Assembly (NCBI GenBank): GCA_018401695.1
Contig: JAGYKD010000001.1
Location: 1,506,717-1,570,716 of the forward strand
DNA from: Flavobacteriales bacterium
GTDB taxonomy: Bacteria; Bacteroidota; Bacteroidia; CAIKAF01
Length of the DNA stretch: 64,000 nt
Reading direction: 5' to 3'
This document shows, piece after piece, positions 24,594 through 32,730 of this stretch. The position numbers and the translations under genes were made by a program. A model generated the notes under the pieces. It saw only the letters and a program-made list of their open reading frames with translations, was not told the DNA's origin and did not search any database. Numbering within the stretch: the stretch's first letter is position 1; each line of letters starts with the position of its first letter.

Positions 24594-26906
24594 ATGACAA
24601 CAGCTATTGTTTTATACCGCTCGCAAAAGGAATCAATTTTTGGAGAATTAGTTACAGAAAAATTATTAGTAAGTACAAAAAGTGCTGTTGAACAAGAATC
24701 AAATCTCCCTCAAATTCTTTTTATTACTTCTTTTCCTCCAAGAGAATGTGGGATAGCTACCTATTCTCAGGATTTAATAAATGCCCTAAACAATCAATTT
24801 GAAAATAGTTTTACTTGCTCTATTTGTGCATTAGAATCGGAGACAGAACAGCATATTTATAAAGAAAAACCAAATTACATTTTAAATACAGACTGTCGCA
24901 ATTCATTTATAAAAACAGCCTTATATATCAATAATAACGAAAACATAAGAGTGGTTGTAATGCAGCATGAGTTTGGATTTTTTGCTAAAAAAGAAAATGA
25001 GTTTAAACAATTTTTTAACAGCATTTCTAAACCCATTATTTTTGTATTTCATACCGTTTTGCCAACTCCCAATAAGGAATTAAAAATAAAAGTTGAAGAT
25101 ATGGCAGCAATTGCTTCGGCCATTGTTGTAATGACAAGTAATGCAGCAAACTTATTAAAAAATGAATATAATGTAGCTGATTATAAAATCTCCATAATTC
25201 CTCATGGCACGCATTTAGTAGCGCCAATGAACAGAGAAAAACTAAAAAACAAGTATCAGCTTTCCAATAAAATGGTGTTAAGCACTTTTGGCTTATTAAG
25301 TAGTAGTAAAAGTATCGAAACTACATTAGCTGCATTGCCGTCCATAATTGCAAAATTTCCTAATGTTTTATTTTTAGTGTTGGGGAAAACACACCCCAAT
25401 ATTGTAAAGCAAGAAGGAGAGCAATACAGAAGAATGTTGGAGGAAAAAGTGAAAGAATTAAAACTTGAAAACCATGTTCGATTTGTAAATAAATATTTAC
25501 CATTGAACATGCTTTTAGATTACCTTCAGCTTACCGATGTATATTTATTTACTTCTAAAGATCCAAACCAAGCGATAAGTGGTACATTATCGTATGCAGT
25601 AAGTTGTGGTTGTCCCGTAATTTCAACACCTATTCCTCATGCTAAAGAAAATATAAGTCATAACAATGGACTTTTATTTGATTTTGAGAATGAGGAGCAG
25701 CTTTCCAAAGCAGTAATTTCATTATTAGGAAATGATAAATTAAGGTTTGAAATATCGTTGAACAGTTTTCATCAAATGGCTACTACAGCTTGGCAAAATT
25801 CTGCAATAGCACATGCATTACTTTTTGAACAAAGTACTTCAAATATTTATAACCTAAATTATAAAGCACCACCTATAAACCTAAAACATCTTAAAAATAT
25901 GACTACTGATTTTGGCATCATTCAGTTTGCTAAAATTGCTAATCCAGATATATTTTCTGGTTATACCTTAGATGATAATGCCAGAGCCTTAATAGCTATT
26001 TGTCAGCATTACGAACTGTATAGAAACGAAGATGATTTACGCTTGATTAATACTTACTTGCAATTCATACAACATTGCATACAACCGAATGGAACTTTTT
26101 TAAATTATGTAAATCAAGAACATGAATTTACAAGTCAAAATTATAAAGAAAATATTGAAGATAGCAACGGGAGAGCCATTTGGGCATTGGGATATACGAG
26201 TGCATTAAAGGAAATACTACCCATTAATATTACAAATGAAGCAGAAAATATATTGCAAAGAGCCATTCCACAGCTAGAAAAAATTCATTCTACACGTGCC
26301 ATGGCGTTTATTATTAAAGGTTTGCATTTTCAAAACAAATTAGACAATCTGTACTTATTAGATATTTTTGCAAACAGATTGATAAAGATGTATAAGCATG
26401 AGAAATCCGCAAAATGGTTTTGGTTTGAAGATTACTTAACTTATGGAAATAGCGTATTATCAGAAGCCATGCTGTGCGCCTATTTGAGCACATCAGCTAA
26501 TATTTATAAAAATATTGCCAAAGAAAGTTTTGATTTTTTATTGTCAGAAATTTTCTCAAACGGAAAAATTAAAGTCATATCCAATAAAGGTTGGCACATA
26601 AAAAATGAAACAAAGCAAAAACCCATTGGCGGAGAACAGCCAATAGATGTAGCATACACCATTATGGTTTTAGAAAAACTTTATGCCACCTTCGGTAAGG
26701 AAGATTACAAGCAGAAAGCTATGAGTGCTTTTAACTGGTTTTTGGGAGATAATCACTTACGCCAAATTGTATATAATCCATGTACTGGAGGCTGTTACGA
26801 TGGCGTGGAAGAGTTTAACGTTAATCTCAACCAAGGAGCAGAGTCTACCGTAAGCTATTTGATGGCAAGATTGGCAATAGAAAGAATACAAACCAGAAAA
26901 AAATAA
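24594..26906 (+). CDS. GT4-type glycosyltransferase fused to an alpha/alpha-toroid domain
   Basis: A 770-residue cytosolic protein. Residues about 40-400 are a GT-B fold of the GT4 type: FITSFPPRECGIATYSQDL, VVMQHEFGFF, IIPHGTHL, LGKTHPN and ISGTLSYAVSCGCPVISTP. The canonical Ex7E of GT4 is replaced (Gln and Tyr), as in a branch with ISGTLxYA. Residues about 430-770 look like an (alpha/alpha)-barrel of the glycoside hydrolase/epimerase kind (FSGYTLDDNARALIAI, EDSNGRAIWALGYTSA, QGAESTVSYLMARL). A bifunctional glycan enzyme with GH130 and SDR partners is inferred. The donor is unknown. Confidence 0.82.
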   Translation: MTTAIVLYRSQKESIFGELVTEKLLVSTKSAVEQESNLPQILFITSFPPRECGIATYSQDLINALNNQFENSFTCSICALESETEQHIYKEKPNYILNTDCRNSFIKTALYINNNENIRVVVMQHEFGFFAKKENEFKQFFNSISKPIIFVFHTVLPTPNKELKIKVEDMAAIASAIVVMTSNAANLLKNEYNVADYKISIIPHGTHLVAPMNREKLKNKYQLSNKMVLSTFGLLSSSKSIETTLAALPSIIAKFPNVLFLVLGKTHPNIVKQEGEQYRRMLEEKVKELKLENHVRFVNKYLPLNMLLDYLQLTDVYLFTSKDPNQAISGTLSYAVSCGCPVISTPIPHAKENISHNNGLLFDFENEEQLSKAVISLLGNDKLRFEISLNSFHQMATTAWQNSAIAHALLFEQSTSNIYNLNYKAPPINLKHLKNMTTDFGIIQFAKIANPDIFSGYTLDDNARALIAICQHYELYRNEDDLRLINTYLQFIQHCIQPNGTFLNYVNQEHEFTSQNYKENIEDSNGRAIWALGYTSALKEILPINITNEAENILQRAIPQLEKIHSTRAMAFIIKGLHFQNKLDNLYLLDIFANRLIKMYKHEKSAKWFWFEDYLTYGNSVLSEAMLCAYLSTSANIYKNIAKESFDFLLSEIFSNGKIKVISNKGWHIKNETKQKPIGGEQPIDVAYTIMVLEKLYATFGKEDYKQKAMSAFNWFLGDNHLRQIVYNPCTGGCYDGVEEFNVNLNQGAESTVSYLMARLAIERIQTRKK

Positions 26907-26914
26907 AATACATT

Positions 26915-27676
26915 ATGAACACAGAATTTAAAGACAAGGTTGTAATTATTACTGGAGCCTCATTTGGAATAGGTAGGGCTACGGCATTAGCTTTTGCAAG
27001 AGAAGAAGCCAAATTGGTGATTTCAGATGTACAGGACAAGGAAGGTGAATCTTTGGCAAAAGAAATTATAAAACAAGGCAATGAATGTATTTACGTTCAC
27101 TGTGATATCAGCAAACCAGCTGACGTGCAGAATATGGTAAGCGAAGCTATAAAGCATTTTGGCCGACTTGACATTGCCTATAACAATGCAGGAATTGAAG
27201 GTGAAATGGGCTTTACAGCAGACGGTAGCGAAGACAATTTTGACCGTGTCATCGGCATCAATCTCAAAGGTGTGTGGGCCTGTATGAAATACCAAATTCC
27301 TGAAATGCTGAAGAACAAAAAAGGGGTTATCGTAAACTGTTCTTCGATAGCGGGTGTGGTAGGCAGTCAGGGATTATCCGTTTACGTGGCTTCAAAGCAC
27401 GGGGTAAATGGCCTTACCAAAAATGCAGCATTGGAATATGCCAGTCAAGGAATTCGCGTTAATTCAGTATGTCCGGCAGGAGTACAAACTCCTATGCTTG
27501 ATCGAATAGTAGAGACGAGTTCGGGACTCAAAGACCAAATGAATGCAATGCATCCTATTGGTCGAGTAGCACAACCAGAAGAAATTGCTGAGGCAGTGCT
27601 CTATCTTTGCTCAGACCGTGCATCCTTTATTACCGGTCATGAATTGCTTGTAGATGGAGGTTTTACAGCTCAATAA
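26915..27676 (+). CDS. Short-chain dehydrogenase/reductase
   Basis: A 253-residue classical SDR: cofactor motif TGASFGIGRAT (TGxxxGIG, residues 12-22), NNAG, the catalytic Ser in NCSSIAG and YVASKHG (YxxxK). Asp at the end of beta-2 (VISDVQ) favours NAD(H) over NADP(H). PGVQTPMLDR-like segment and FITGHELLVDGGF end the fold. Glucose-1-dehydrogenase-like in overall pattern, but the substrate is unknown. It lies 8 nt after the GT4 gene. Confidence 0.92.
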   Translation: MNTEFKDKVVIITGASFGIGRATALAFAREEAKLVISDVQDKEGESLAKEIIKQGNECIYVHCDISKPADVQNMVSEAIKHFGRLDIAYNNAGIEGEMGFTADGSEDNFDRVIGINLKGVWACMKYQIPEMLKNKKGVIVNCSSIAGVVGSQGLSVYVASKHGVNGLTKNAALEYASQGIRVNSVCPAGVQTPMLDRIVETSSGLKDQMNAMHPIGRVAQPEEIAEAVLYLCSDRASFITGHELLVDGGFTAQ

Positions 27677-27730
27677 ACTTTGAGTAAACTCAACAGCACT
27701 TTCTTCTACTGTTGCACGATGAAGTAATGT

Positions 27731-30439
27731 ATGGAAAATCTGAATATAAAATGGCATACCATCCCTATTGAAAAGGTAGCAGAACACTTAAAGGTGGATA
27801 TCCAAAATGGACTATCCGATGAAGATGTGAAGAAGCGTTTGGATCAATACGGTAAAAATCTAATTACCACCAAAAAGCAACAAAGCAGCTTGGTTCGATT
27901 TCTGCTCCAATTTCATCAACCCCTGATATACATACTTCTGGCTGCAACCCTTATTACAATACTATTAGGGGAATATACCGATGCCTCCGTAATTTTTGCT
28001 GTTGTACTTATCAATTCTTTCATTGGCTACTACCAGGAAACCAAAGCTCTGAAAGCGATTGATGCGCTCTCAAAGAGCATGAGCACCACCGCAACGGTCA
28101 TACGCAATGGTAAGCAAAGTGACATAGACAGCGTGGGACTGGTTCCTGGGGATTTGGTAGTGCTCCGGGCAGGGAATAAAATCCCTGCCGACCTACGCCT
28201 TATAACTGTTAAGGATATGCAGGTGGATGAATCTGCGCTTACCGGGGAGTCGGTTGCCACCGAAAAGAATACACGACCAGCAGATGAAAGCACCATGATT
28301 GGTGATCGCCAGAATATGGGCTTTGCCGCCACTATCGTTACTTATGGTTCCGCAAAAGGTACAGTGGTTACCACAGGAGACCATACTGAGGTGGGCAAAA
28401 TCAATACATCCATCGCCACAGCAAGTGAATTGGATACACCTCTCACCTTGAAGATCAAAAAGTTCAGCCATATGCTGCTCTGGGTGATTTTAGTTTTCGC
28501 GTTGTTGATTCTAGGCATTGCCTACCTTCGTGGCGAAAGCCTTGCCGATGCCTTTATGGTGGCGGTGGCGCTAATGGTAGGTGCCATTCCTGAAGGATTG
28601 CCCGCTGCCGTTACGATTATGTTGGCCATAGGAGTAGGGAAAATGGCCAAAAGAAAAGCTATTATTCGCAAACTGGTGGCGGTAGAGACCCTAGGGAGCA
28701 CTGATATCATTTGCTCCGACAAAACGGGTACACTTACCGAAAACCAGATGACCGTACAAAAAATAATGGCCGGTGGAGAGCTATTTGACGTAACGGGTAT
28801 GGGCTATAAACCCCAGGGCAAGGTGCTTTTCAAAGGAGAAAAAGTGCTGCTCAATGAAAAGCCGGCACTGCTGTCTATGCTTAGGGGAGGTGTGTTGTGC
28901 AATAACAGCAGAATTATAGAAAGGGAAGGCAGATGGAAGGCCGAGGGCGATCCTACCGAGGCTGCCCTAATAAGCGTCGCCGAAAAAGCCGGTATCCAAA
29001 AAGACTATATAGATCGCTATTTTCCCCGACTTGATGAGATTCCTTTTCAGTCGGAATACCAATATATGGCCACGCTGCATAAGGCTGATAAAGACATCGT
29101 GTTTTTGAAGGGTTCCTTGGAAGCTGTTTTAGCTTCATCTGACTTTATGATGAACGAACAAGGTGAGGTAAACCCTATTGAAAAATCCGCTATCCAAAAA
29201 TGTGCCGAAGAAATGGCTACGGAAGGTCTAAGGGTACTGGCATTTGCCATGAAAGAATACGACTTTTCCAAAAAGGAATTAAATCACGGAGACGTGGCCA
29301 AAGGAATGGTTTTCACTGGGCTGCAAGGGATGATTGATCCACCACGAGAAGAGGCTATAAAAGCGGTAGAATTATGCCAACAAGCCAGTATTCAGATAAA
29401 AATGATTACCGGAGATAATGCCCTTACGGCAGCCAACATAGCCACTCATCTTGGTATTAAAGGAAAGATGGAGAATGGCAAACTCAAAGCATTAACTGGA
29501 CTGGAACTAAAACGTTTTTCTGAGTCTGAATTACAGGAAATTGCGGATGAAGTCTCGGTTTTTGCGCGAGTAAGCCCCGATCAGAAACTCAGGTTGGTAA
29601 AATCCATGCAAGCTAATGGTAAAGTAGTTGCGATGACCGGGGACGGAGTGAATGATGGTCCGGCACTGAAACAGGCAAATATAGGCATAGCCATGGGCAT
29701 AAGCGGTACCGAAGTGGCCATAGATGCGGCAGATATGGTACTGACCGATGACAATTTTGCTTCCATAGAGGCAGCGGTTGAAGAAGGTAGAGGTGTCTTA
29801 GACAATCTTACCAAATTTATAGTATGGACACTTCCTACCAACCTTGGTGAGGCACTTGTCATTCTTGCAAGTATCTCCCTAGCCACTCAGTTGCCGCTAG
29901 CACCCGTACAGATTTTATGGATCAACATGACCACCGCTATATGCTTAGGTTTGATGCTGGCTTTTGAGCCTAAAGAACCTGGTATTATGGACAGACCACC
30001 TATACCATCGGGCAAACCATTACTCACTTTTCCTGTTATCATGCGAACACTTCTGGTGGGTACATTGATCATGTTAACATCTTTTCTATTATTTCGTTTT
30101 GAACTAGCTAAAGGGGCCAGCCTAGCTCAAGCCCAAACGGTAACCACTACGGTTTTTATAGTCTTAGAAGCTTTTTATCTATTCAACTGCCGATCCTTAC
30201 GAAGGTCTATCAAAGAGATTGGTTGGTTTTCGAACAAATGGGTGTATTACGGAGTATTTGCAATGTTGATACTTCAACTCCTGTTTATACATGCCCCCTT
30301 CATGAATGCTCTTTTTCATTCAGCACCCATAGGACTTCATTCGTGGCTAAGAATCCTGGCAGCGGGTTTGGGGCTATTTATCATTGTTTATATTGAGAAA
30401 ACGATAAGGAAGCAAATGACAGGTACAGAAGAGTTTTGA
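27731..30439 (+). CDS. P-type IIA-like cation-transporting ATPase
   Basis: A 902-residue pump with a cation_ATPase_N domain, TGES (about 172-175), the PEGLPA motif of TM4 (about 289), the phosphorylation site CSDKTGTLTENQM (Asp about 330), nucleotide-binding domain and GDGVNDGPALK hinge (about 637), and ten TM segments. PEGL in TM4 and the N-terminal domain place it near Ca2+/Na+/H+ type II pumps; the ion is not determinable by eye. It ends the stress/carbohydrate block. A short attC-like sequence (GCCTGCCACCAA, 30458-30469) lies 18 nt downstream. Confidence 0.94.
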   Translation: MENLNIKWHTIPIEKVAEHLKVDIQNGLSDEDVKKRLDQYGKNLITTKKQQSSLVRFLLQFHQPLIYILLAATLITILLGEYTDASVIFAVVLINSFIGYYQETKALKAIDALSKSMSTTATVIRNGKQSDIDSVGLVPGDLVVLRAGNKIPADLRLITVKDMQVDESALTGESVATEKNTRPADESTMIGDRQNMGFAATIVTYGSAKGTVVTTGDHTEVGKINTSIATASELDTPLTLKIKKFSHMLLWVILVFALLILGIAYLRGESLADAFMVAVALMVGAIPEGLPAAVTIMLAIGVGKMAKRKAIIRKLVAVETLGSTDIICSDKTGTLTENQMTVQKIMAGGELFDVTGMGYKPQGKVLFKGEKVLLNEKPALLSMLRGGVLCNNSRIIEREGRWKAEGDPTEAALISVAEKAGIQKDYIDRYFPRLDEIPFQSEYQYMATLHKADKDIVFLKGSLEAVLASSDFMMNEQGEVNPIEKSAIQKCAEEMATEGLRVLAFAMKEYDFSKKELNHGDVAKGMVFTGLQGMIDPPREEAIKAVELCQQASIQIKMITGDNALTAANIATHLGIKGKMENGKLKALTGLELKRFSESELQEIADEVSVFARVSPDQKLRLVKSMQANGKVVAMTGDGVNDGPALKQANIGIAMGISGTEVAIDAADMVLTDDNFASIEAAVEEGRGVLDNLTKFIVWTLPTNLGEALVILASISLATQLPLAPVQILWINMTTAICLGLMLAFEPKEPGIMDRPPIPSGKPLLTFPVIMRTLLVGTLIMLTSFLLFRFELAKGASLAQAQTVTTTVFIVLEAFYLFNCRSLRRSIKEIGWFSNKWVYYGVFAMLILQLLFIHAPFMNALFHSAPIGLHSWLRILAAGLGLFIIVYIEKTIRKQMTGTEEF

Positions 30440-30457
30440 TTTGTTTAAAAAAGGAAA

Positions 30458-30485
30458 GCCTGCCACCAACAACTAAGGTTTCGTT
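30458..30485 (+). repeat. attC-like arm with the shared block CAACAACTAAGGTTTCGTT
   Basis: GCCTGCCACCAA (30458-30469) matches 11 of 12 bases of 20898-20909. It overlaps the 19-base block CAACAACTAAGGTTTCGTT (30467-30485), which recurs exactly at 38295-38313 after the FISUMP gene. Both lie directly after a long gene. A shared recombination or mobility site is inferred. Confidence 0.5.
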
Positions 30486-30772
30486 CGGCCTGCAAGGCCT
30501 AGAATGAAACCGCTGTTGCACCCTTCGGCTGCGCGCAGGGCAGGCTCCAACGGGGGAGTTGCCAAACTTTTAATTAGAGCTATGGGTAAAGCGGCTTTTT
30601 CAGCTTCTCCATAGTTGCAGAAAGATGGGTGGCGTGCATCGCTGCCAACCTGGATATTCCGGAGCTTACTGACCCCTCCAATCCTTCGGAAAAACAAAGC
30701 CCCTTCCAACACGTTTACTGAGCTTAGCACTTGCAATTCCAGGAAATCTTGACCCTCCAGCCCCCTCCTATA
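30486..30772. other. Gene-free stretch after the ATPase
   Basis: About 290 bp with no convincing gene on either strand. It holds a GC-rich hairpin-like part (GCCTGCAAGGC; CTGCGCGCAGGGCAG) and then unstructured sequence leading into the 21-bp array. Confidence 0.5.
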
Positions 30773-30898
30773 CACAAATCAACCCCTCTCAAACACAACT
30801 CATCCCATACGATACACAATCCACTACCCAAAAACCACAAATTCCCCCTCTTGAAAGACAACTCACTGCCTGAAAAACACAAATAAAACCCCACAAAA
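30773..30898. repeat. Degenerate 21-bp tandem repeat, six units
   Basis: Six contiguous units of exactly 21 bp starting CACAAATCAACCCC, CACAACTCATCCC, CACAATCCACTACC, CACAAATTCCCCC, GACAACTCACTGCC and CACAAATAAAACC. The period is a multiple of three on the minus strand, which creates a 66-codon frame with a repeating seven-residue pattern; that frame is probably not a gene. Confidence 0.8.
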
Positions 30899-30989
30899 CA
30901 TAATGCACCGATAAAAAAATGCAAATGCCTTCCTTCAAAACCTGGGGCGCTGCCAAAAAAGAGGAATTAAATCCTCCTTTTTGTGAGTT

Positions 30990-31157
30990 AATTGTCCGGA
31001 AAGACCCTCGATATCCACCTTTTTGCTAAAGAATTGTTCGGAAATACCCTCGATTTCCTCTTATTTATAAGTGAATTGTCAGGTAAGGCCCTTGGTATCC
31101 TCTTTTTTGTGCGTGAATTGTCCGGAAAGACCCTCGATATCCATTTTTTTGGGGGAA
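30990..31157. repeat. 42-bp tandem repeat, four units
   Basis: Units start at 30990, 31032, 31074 and 31116, all 42 bp apart, each beginning AATTGTCCGGAAAGACCC or a close variant. Units 1 and 4 are nearly identical. 42 is twice the 21-bp period next door. The frame through it repeats a 14-residue pattern (ELSGKTLDIHLF...) but starts at TTG and lacks support as a gene. Confidence 0.85.
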
Positions 31158-31214
31158 TAATTCTAAAAAGCCCCGCCAGCCCAATCCTAACCCTCGGCGA
31201 TTAGAATGTCTTTT

Positions 31215-31580
31215 GGGCGCCTCATCCGTCTCCGGCCATTAGCTGCCTTGTGGGGAAGAGACCGTTGATTTATGCCGTTTTCAAGGCAGATTAAGGCGTG
31301 GACAAATCGAAAGTCCGCAGTTTACAAATTGTAAATGAGGAACTTGAGGTTTGGGCACAACGCAAAGATGCCGCCTGAATAGGTGTAAATCAACGGTCTC
31401 GTTAAGCTACGCCGCCATGCCGCGGCAAGGAGCTTCCTTTGGTCGCTCTTGCCTCCGCAGCGGCTGAGCACCCCACTTCGTCAGGCTAATTGGCCTGCGC
31501 CGGGGCGCGTTAAGCTCCGTGGGCTGTTTTATGAATGATGGCCCACGGTTGAAACCGTGGGCTATGGTTTCAACCTAGGG
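31215..31580 (+). repeat. Island repeat, copy 2: structured element, MITE insertion and REP palindrome
   Basis: Head 31215-31235 followed by CCATTAGCTGCCTTGTGG, as at 19765. After about 20 bp the copy is interrupted by a 143-bp MITE (31258-31400) and then continues with CGCGGCAAGGAGCTTCC, GGTCGCTCTTGCC, GGCTAATTGGCCTG, GCCGGGGCGCGTTAAGCTC and the palindrome GCCCACGGTTGAAACCGTGG. Copy 1 at 19765-19990 has the same blocks without the MITE, so the MITE is a later insertion. Confidence 0.82.
31258..31400. mobile_element. MITE with perfect 15-bp terminal inverted repeats
   Basis: GAGACCGTTGATTTA (31258-31272) and its exact reverse complement TAAATCAACGGTCTC (31386-31400) bound a 143-bp element absent from the homologous copy at 19765. 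The interior reads as the end of a protein frame on the plus strand (LQIVNEELEVWAQRKDAA then TGA), so it may be a deletion derivative of an insertion sequence that kept the transposase's 3' end. The parent IS family was not recognised. Confidence 0.85.
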
Positions 31581-31608
31581 TTAAATAAATGTCAACAAGA
31601 TAGCAACG

Positions 31609-31828
31609 CTTCATTTGCTGAGGGACAGCTATGCGACGCACCTGCTTGAGCCAGGCACCGATCCTGTCCCGACTCAAAGATGCTGACCCCAGCGTCAGCA
31701 CATGGCGTCAGGGTTTGCGGTACATTCATGAATTGCTGGGGTAAAAGAGTCCACGCCCGACAGAGATCTACACCCATGTTAGTAAGCGTGTCTTGGAACA
31801 AATTCGGAGTCCATTCGATGATTTGTAG
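31609..31828 (+). pseudogene. Tyrosine recombinase C-terminal remnant (copy 2)
   Basis: First LHLLRDSYATHLLEPGTD (the HxLR box and helix), then a short insertion with CCTGAC-type palindromes, then at 31709-31828 QGLRYIHELLG, TAG, KSPRPTEIYTHVSKRVLEQ and IRSPFDDL with stop. EIYTHVS carries the catalytic Tyr. One in-frame TAG and the insertion make it non-functional. Upstream catalytic Arg and Lys regions are missing. It has the same sequence type and orientation as 20012-20203. Confidence 0.88.
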
Positions 31829-32015
31829 CGAATTTGACTATTTTAGAGTTATGAATAATGGGCATAAAGGTCACTTATCCATACAAGCGTTTGTGGGGTG
31901 GAGTGGTTTTTGGTACGTGTATAAGTTAGTTATGGGCAAAGGCTACCGGGACAGACAGAAATTACTAGTGACACAATGAAATTGCATCAAAATCAAACTT
32001 TTCATACATTTAAGC

Positions 32016-32306
32016 ATGTTAAATCTAAAAACAGTTAAGGATACCCTTCTTGCTCATAAGCAAAGACTCAGCATTAAATACGGCTTGAGTAACCTAGCTA
32101 TTTTTGGTTCCTACGCTAGAAATCAACAAACAGATGAGAGCGATTTAGACATTCTTGTAGAATTTGATAGACCAATTGGTTCAGAATTTATTGATTTAGC
32201 AGATGAACTAGAGCAGTTGTTAAGAGTTAAAATTGATTTAGTCTCAAAAAAAGGCATCAAAGACAAGTATCTAAGATCAATCGAAAAGGAGCTCGAATAT
32301 GTCTAG
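32016..32306 (+). CDS. mntA: MNT-type nucleotidyltransferase antitoxin (pair 2)
   Basis: A 96-residue protein with GSYARNQQTDESDLDIL (GSx10DxD). It is only moderately similar to pair 1, so the two were not duplicated recently. AT-rich codon use matches the right half of the island. The toxin gene starts 8 nt before its stop. A TACATTTA box lies 3 nt before the ATG. Confidence 0.93.
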   Translation: MLNLKTVKDTLLAHKQRLSIKYGLSNLAIFGSYARNQQTDESDLDILVEFDRPIGSEFIDLADELEQLLRVKIDLVSKKGIKDKYLRSIEKELEYV

Positions 32307-32640
32307 ACGAGAACCAGAATTATTACTAGAAGATATAATTGAATCAATTCAAAAAATCAAAAGCTACACAAATGGAATGTCGTCGAAAGAGTTCTTTGAA
32401 GATGACAAAACACTTGATGCAGTAATTAGAAATTTTGAAATAATTGGCGAAGCAGCCAATAGAATGCCAGAAGAAATTAGAGTTAATTTTAATGATGTTA
32501 ATTGGCATCGAATAAGAGGCTTTAGAAACAGAATTGTTCACGATTATATGGGAATAGACTATGAAATTGTCTGGGAAATAATTGTAAATGATTTAGAAGA
32601 ATTACAGCAACAAATTCAGCATATCCTAGGAAGTATATAG
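32299..32640 (+). CDS. hepT: HEPN-type RNase toxin (pair 2)
   Basis: A 113-residue HepT/DUF86 protein with VIRNFEIIGEA and the catalytic RNRIVHDY (Rx4HxY), all key residues present. Overlap with the antitoxin gene shows translational coupling. It is directly followed by a long palindrome that looks like a cassette recombination site. Confidence 0.92.
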   Translation: MSRREPELLLEDIIESIQKIKSYTNGMSSKEFFEDDKTLDAVIRNFEIIGEAANRMPEEIRVNFNDVNWHRIRGFRNRIVHDYMGIDYEIVWEIIVNDLEELQQQIQHILGSI

Positions 32641-32725
32641 CCTCAGCCCCTAACAGCGCGCAGCCGCAATTAAAACTGCGGCTGCGCGCAATCCGTTGGC
32701 GTTCAGCCTGAGAAAAAACGACAGA
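32641..32725 (+). repeat. attC-like palindrome after toxin-antitoxin pair 2
   Basis: A perfect 13-bp stem GCGCGCAGCCGCA / TGCGGCTGCGCGC with an 8-base loop, flanked by CTCAGCCCCTAACA on the left and CGTTGGCGTTCAGCCTGAG on the right, which are partly complementary. Such TAACA...GTTGGCG arms resemble integron attC sites. A terminator is the alternative, but no T-run follows. Confidence 0.55.
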
Positions 32726-32730
32726 ATAAA

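Noticed and set aside
30724..30924. 66-codon minus-strand frame with a seven-residue pattern
   Set aside because: It is a by-product of the 21-bp array; no start context or family.
30990..31157. CRISPR array
   Set aside because: The units are contiguous without unique spacers, and no cas gene is present.
30992..31204. 70-codon frame with a 14-residue repeat
   Set aside because: It comes from the 42-bp tandem array (period a multiple of three), starts at TTG and has no other support.
32641..32725. Simple terminator for the toxin gene
   Set aside because: The stem is strong but no T-run follows, and the flanking arms resemble a recombination site; left open.
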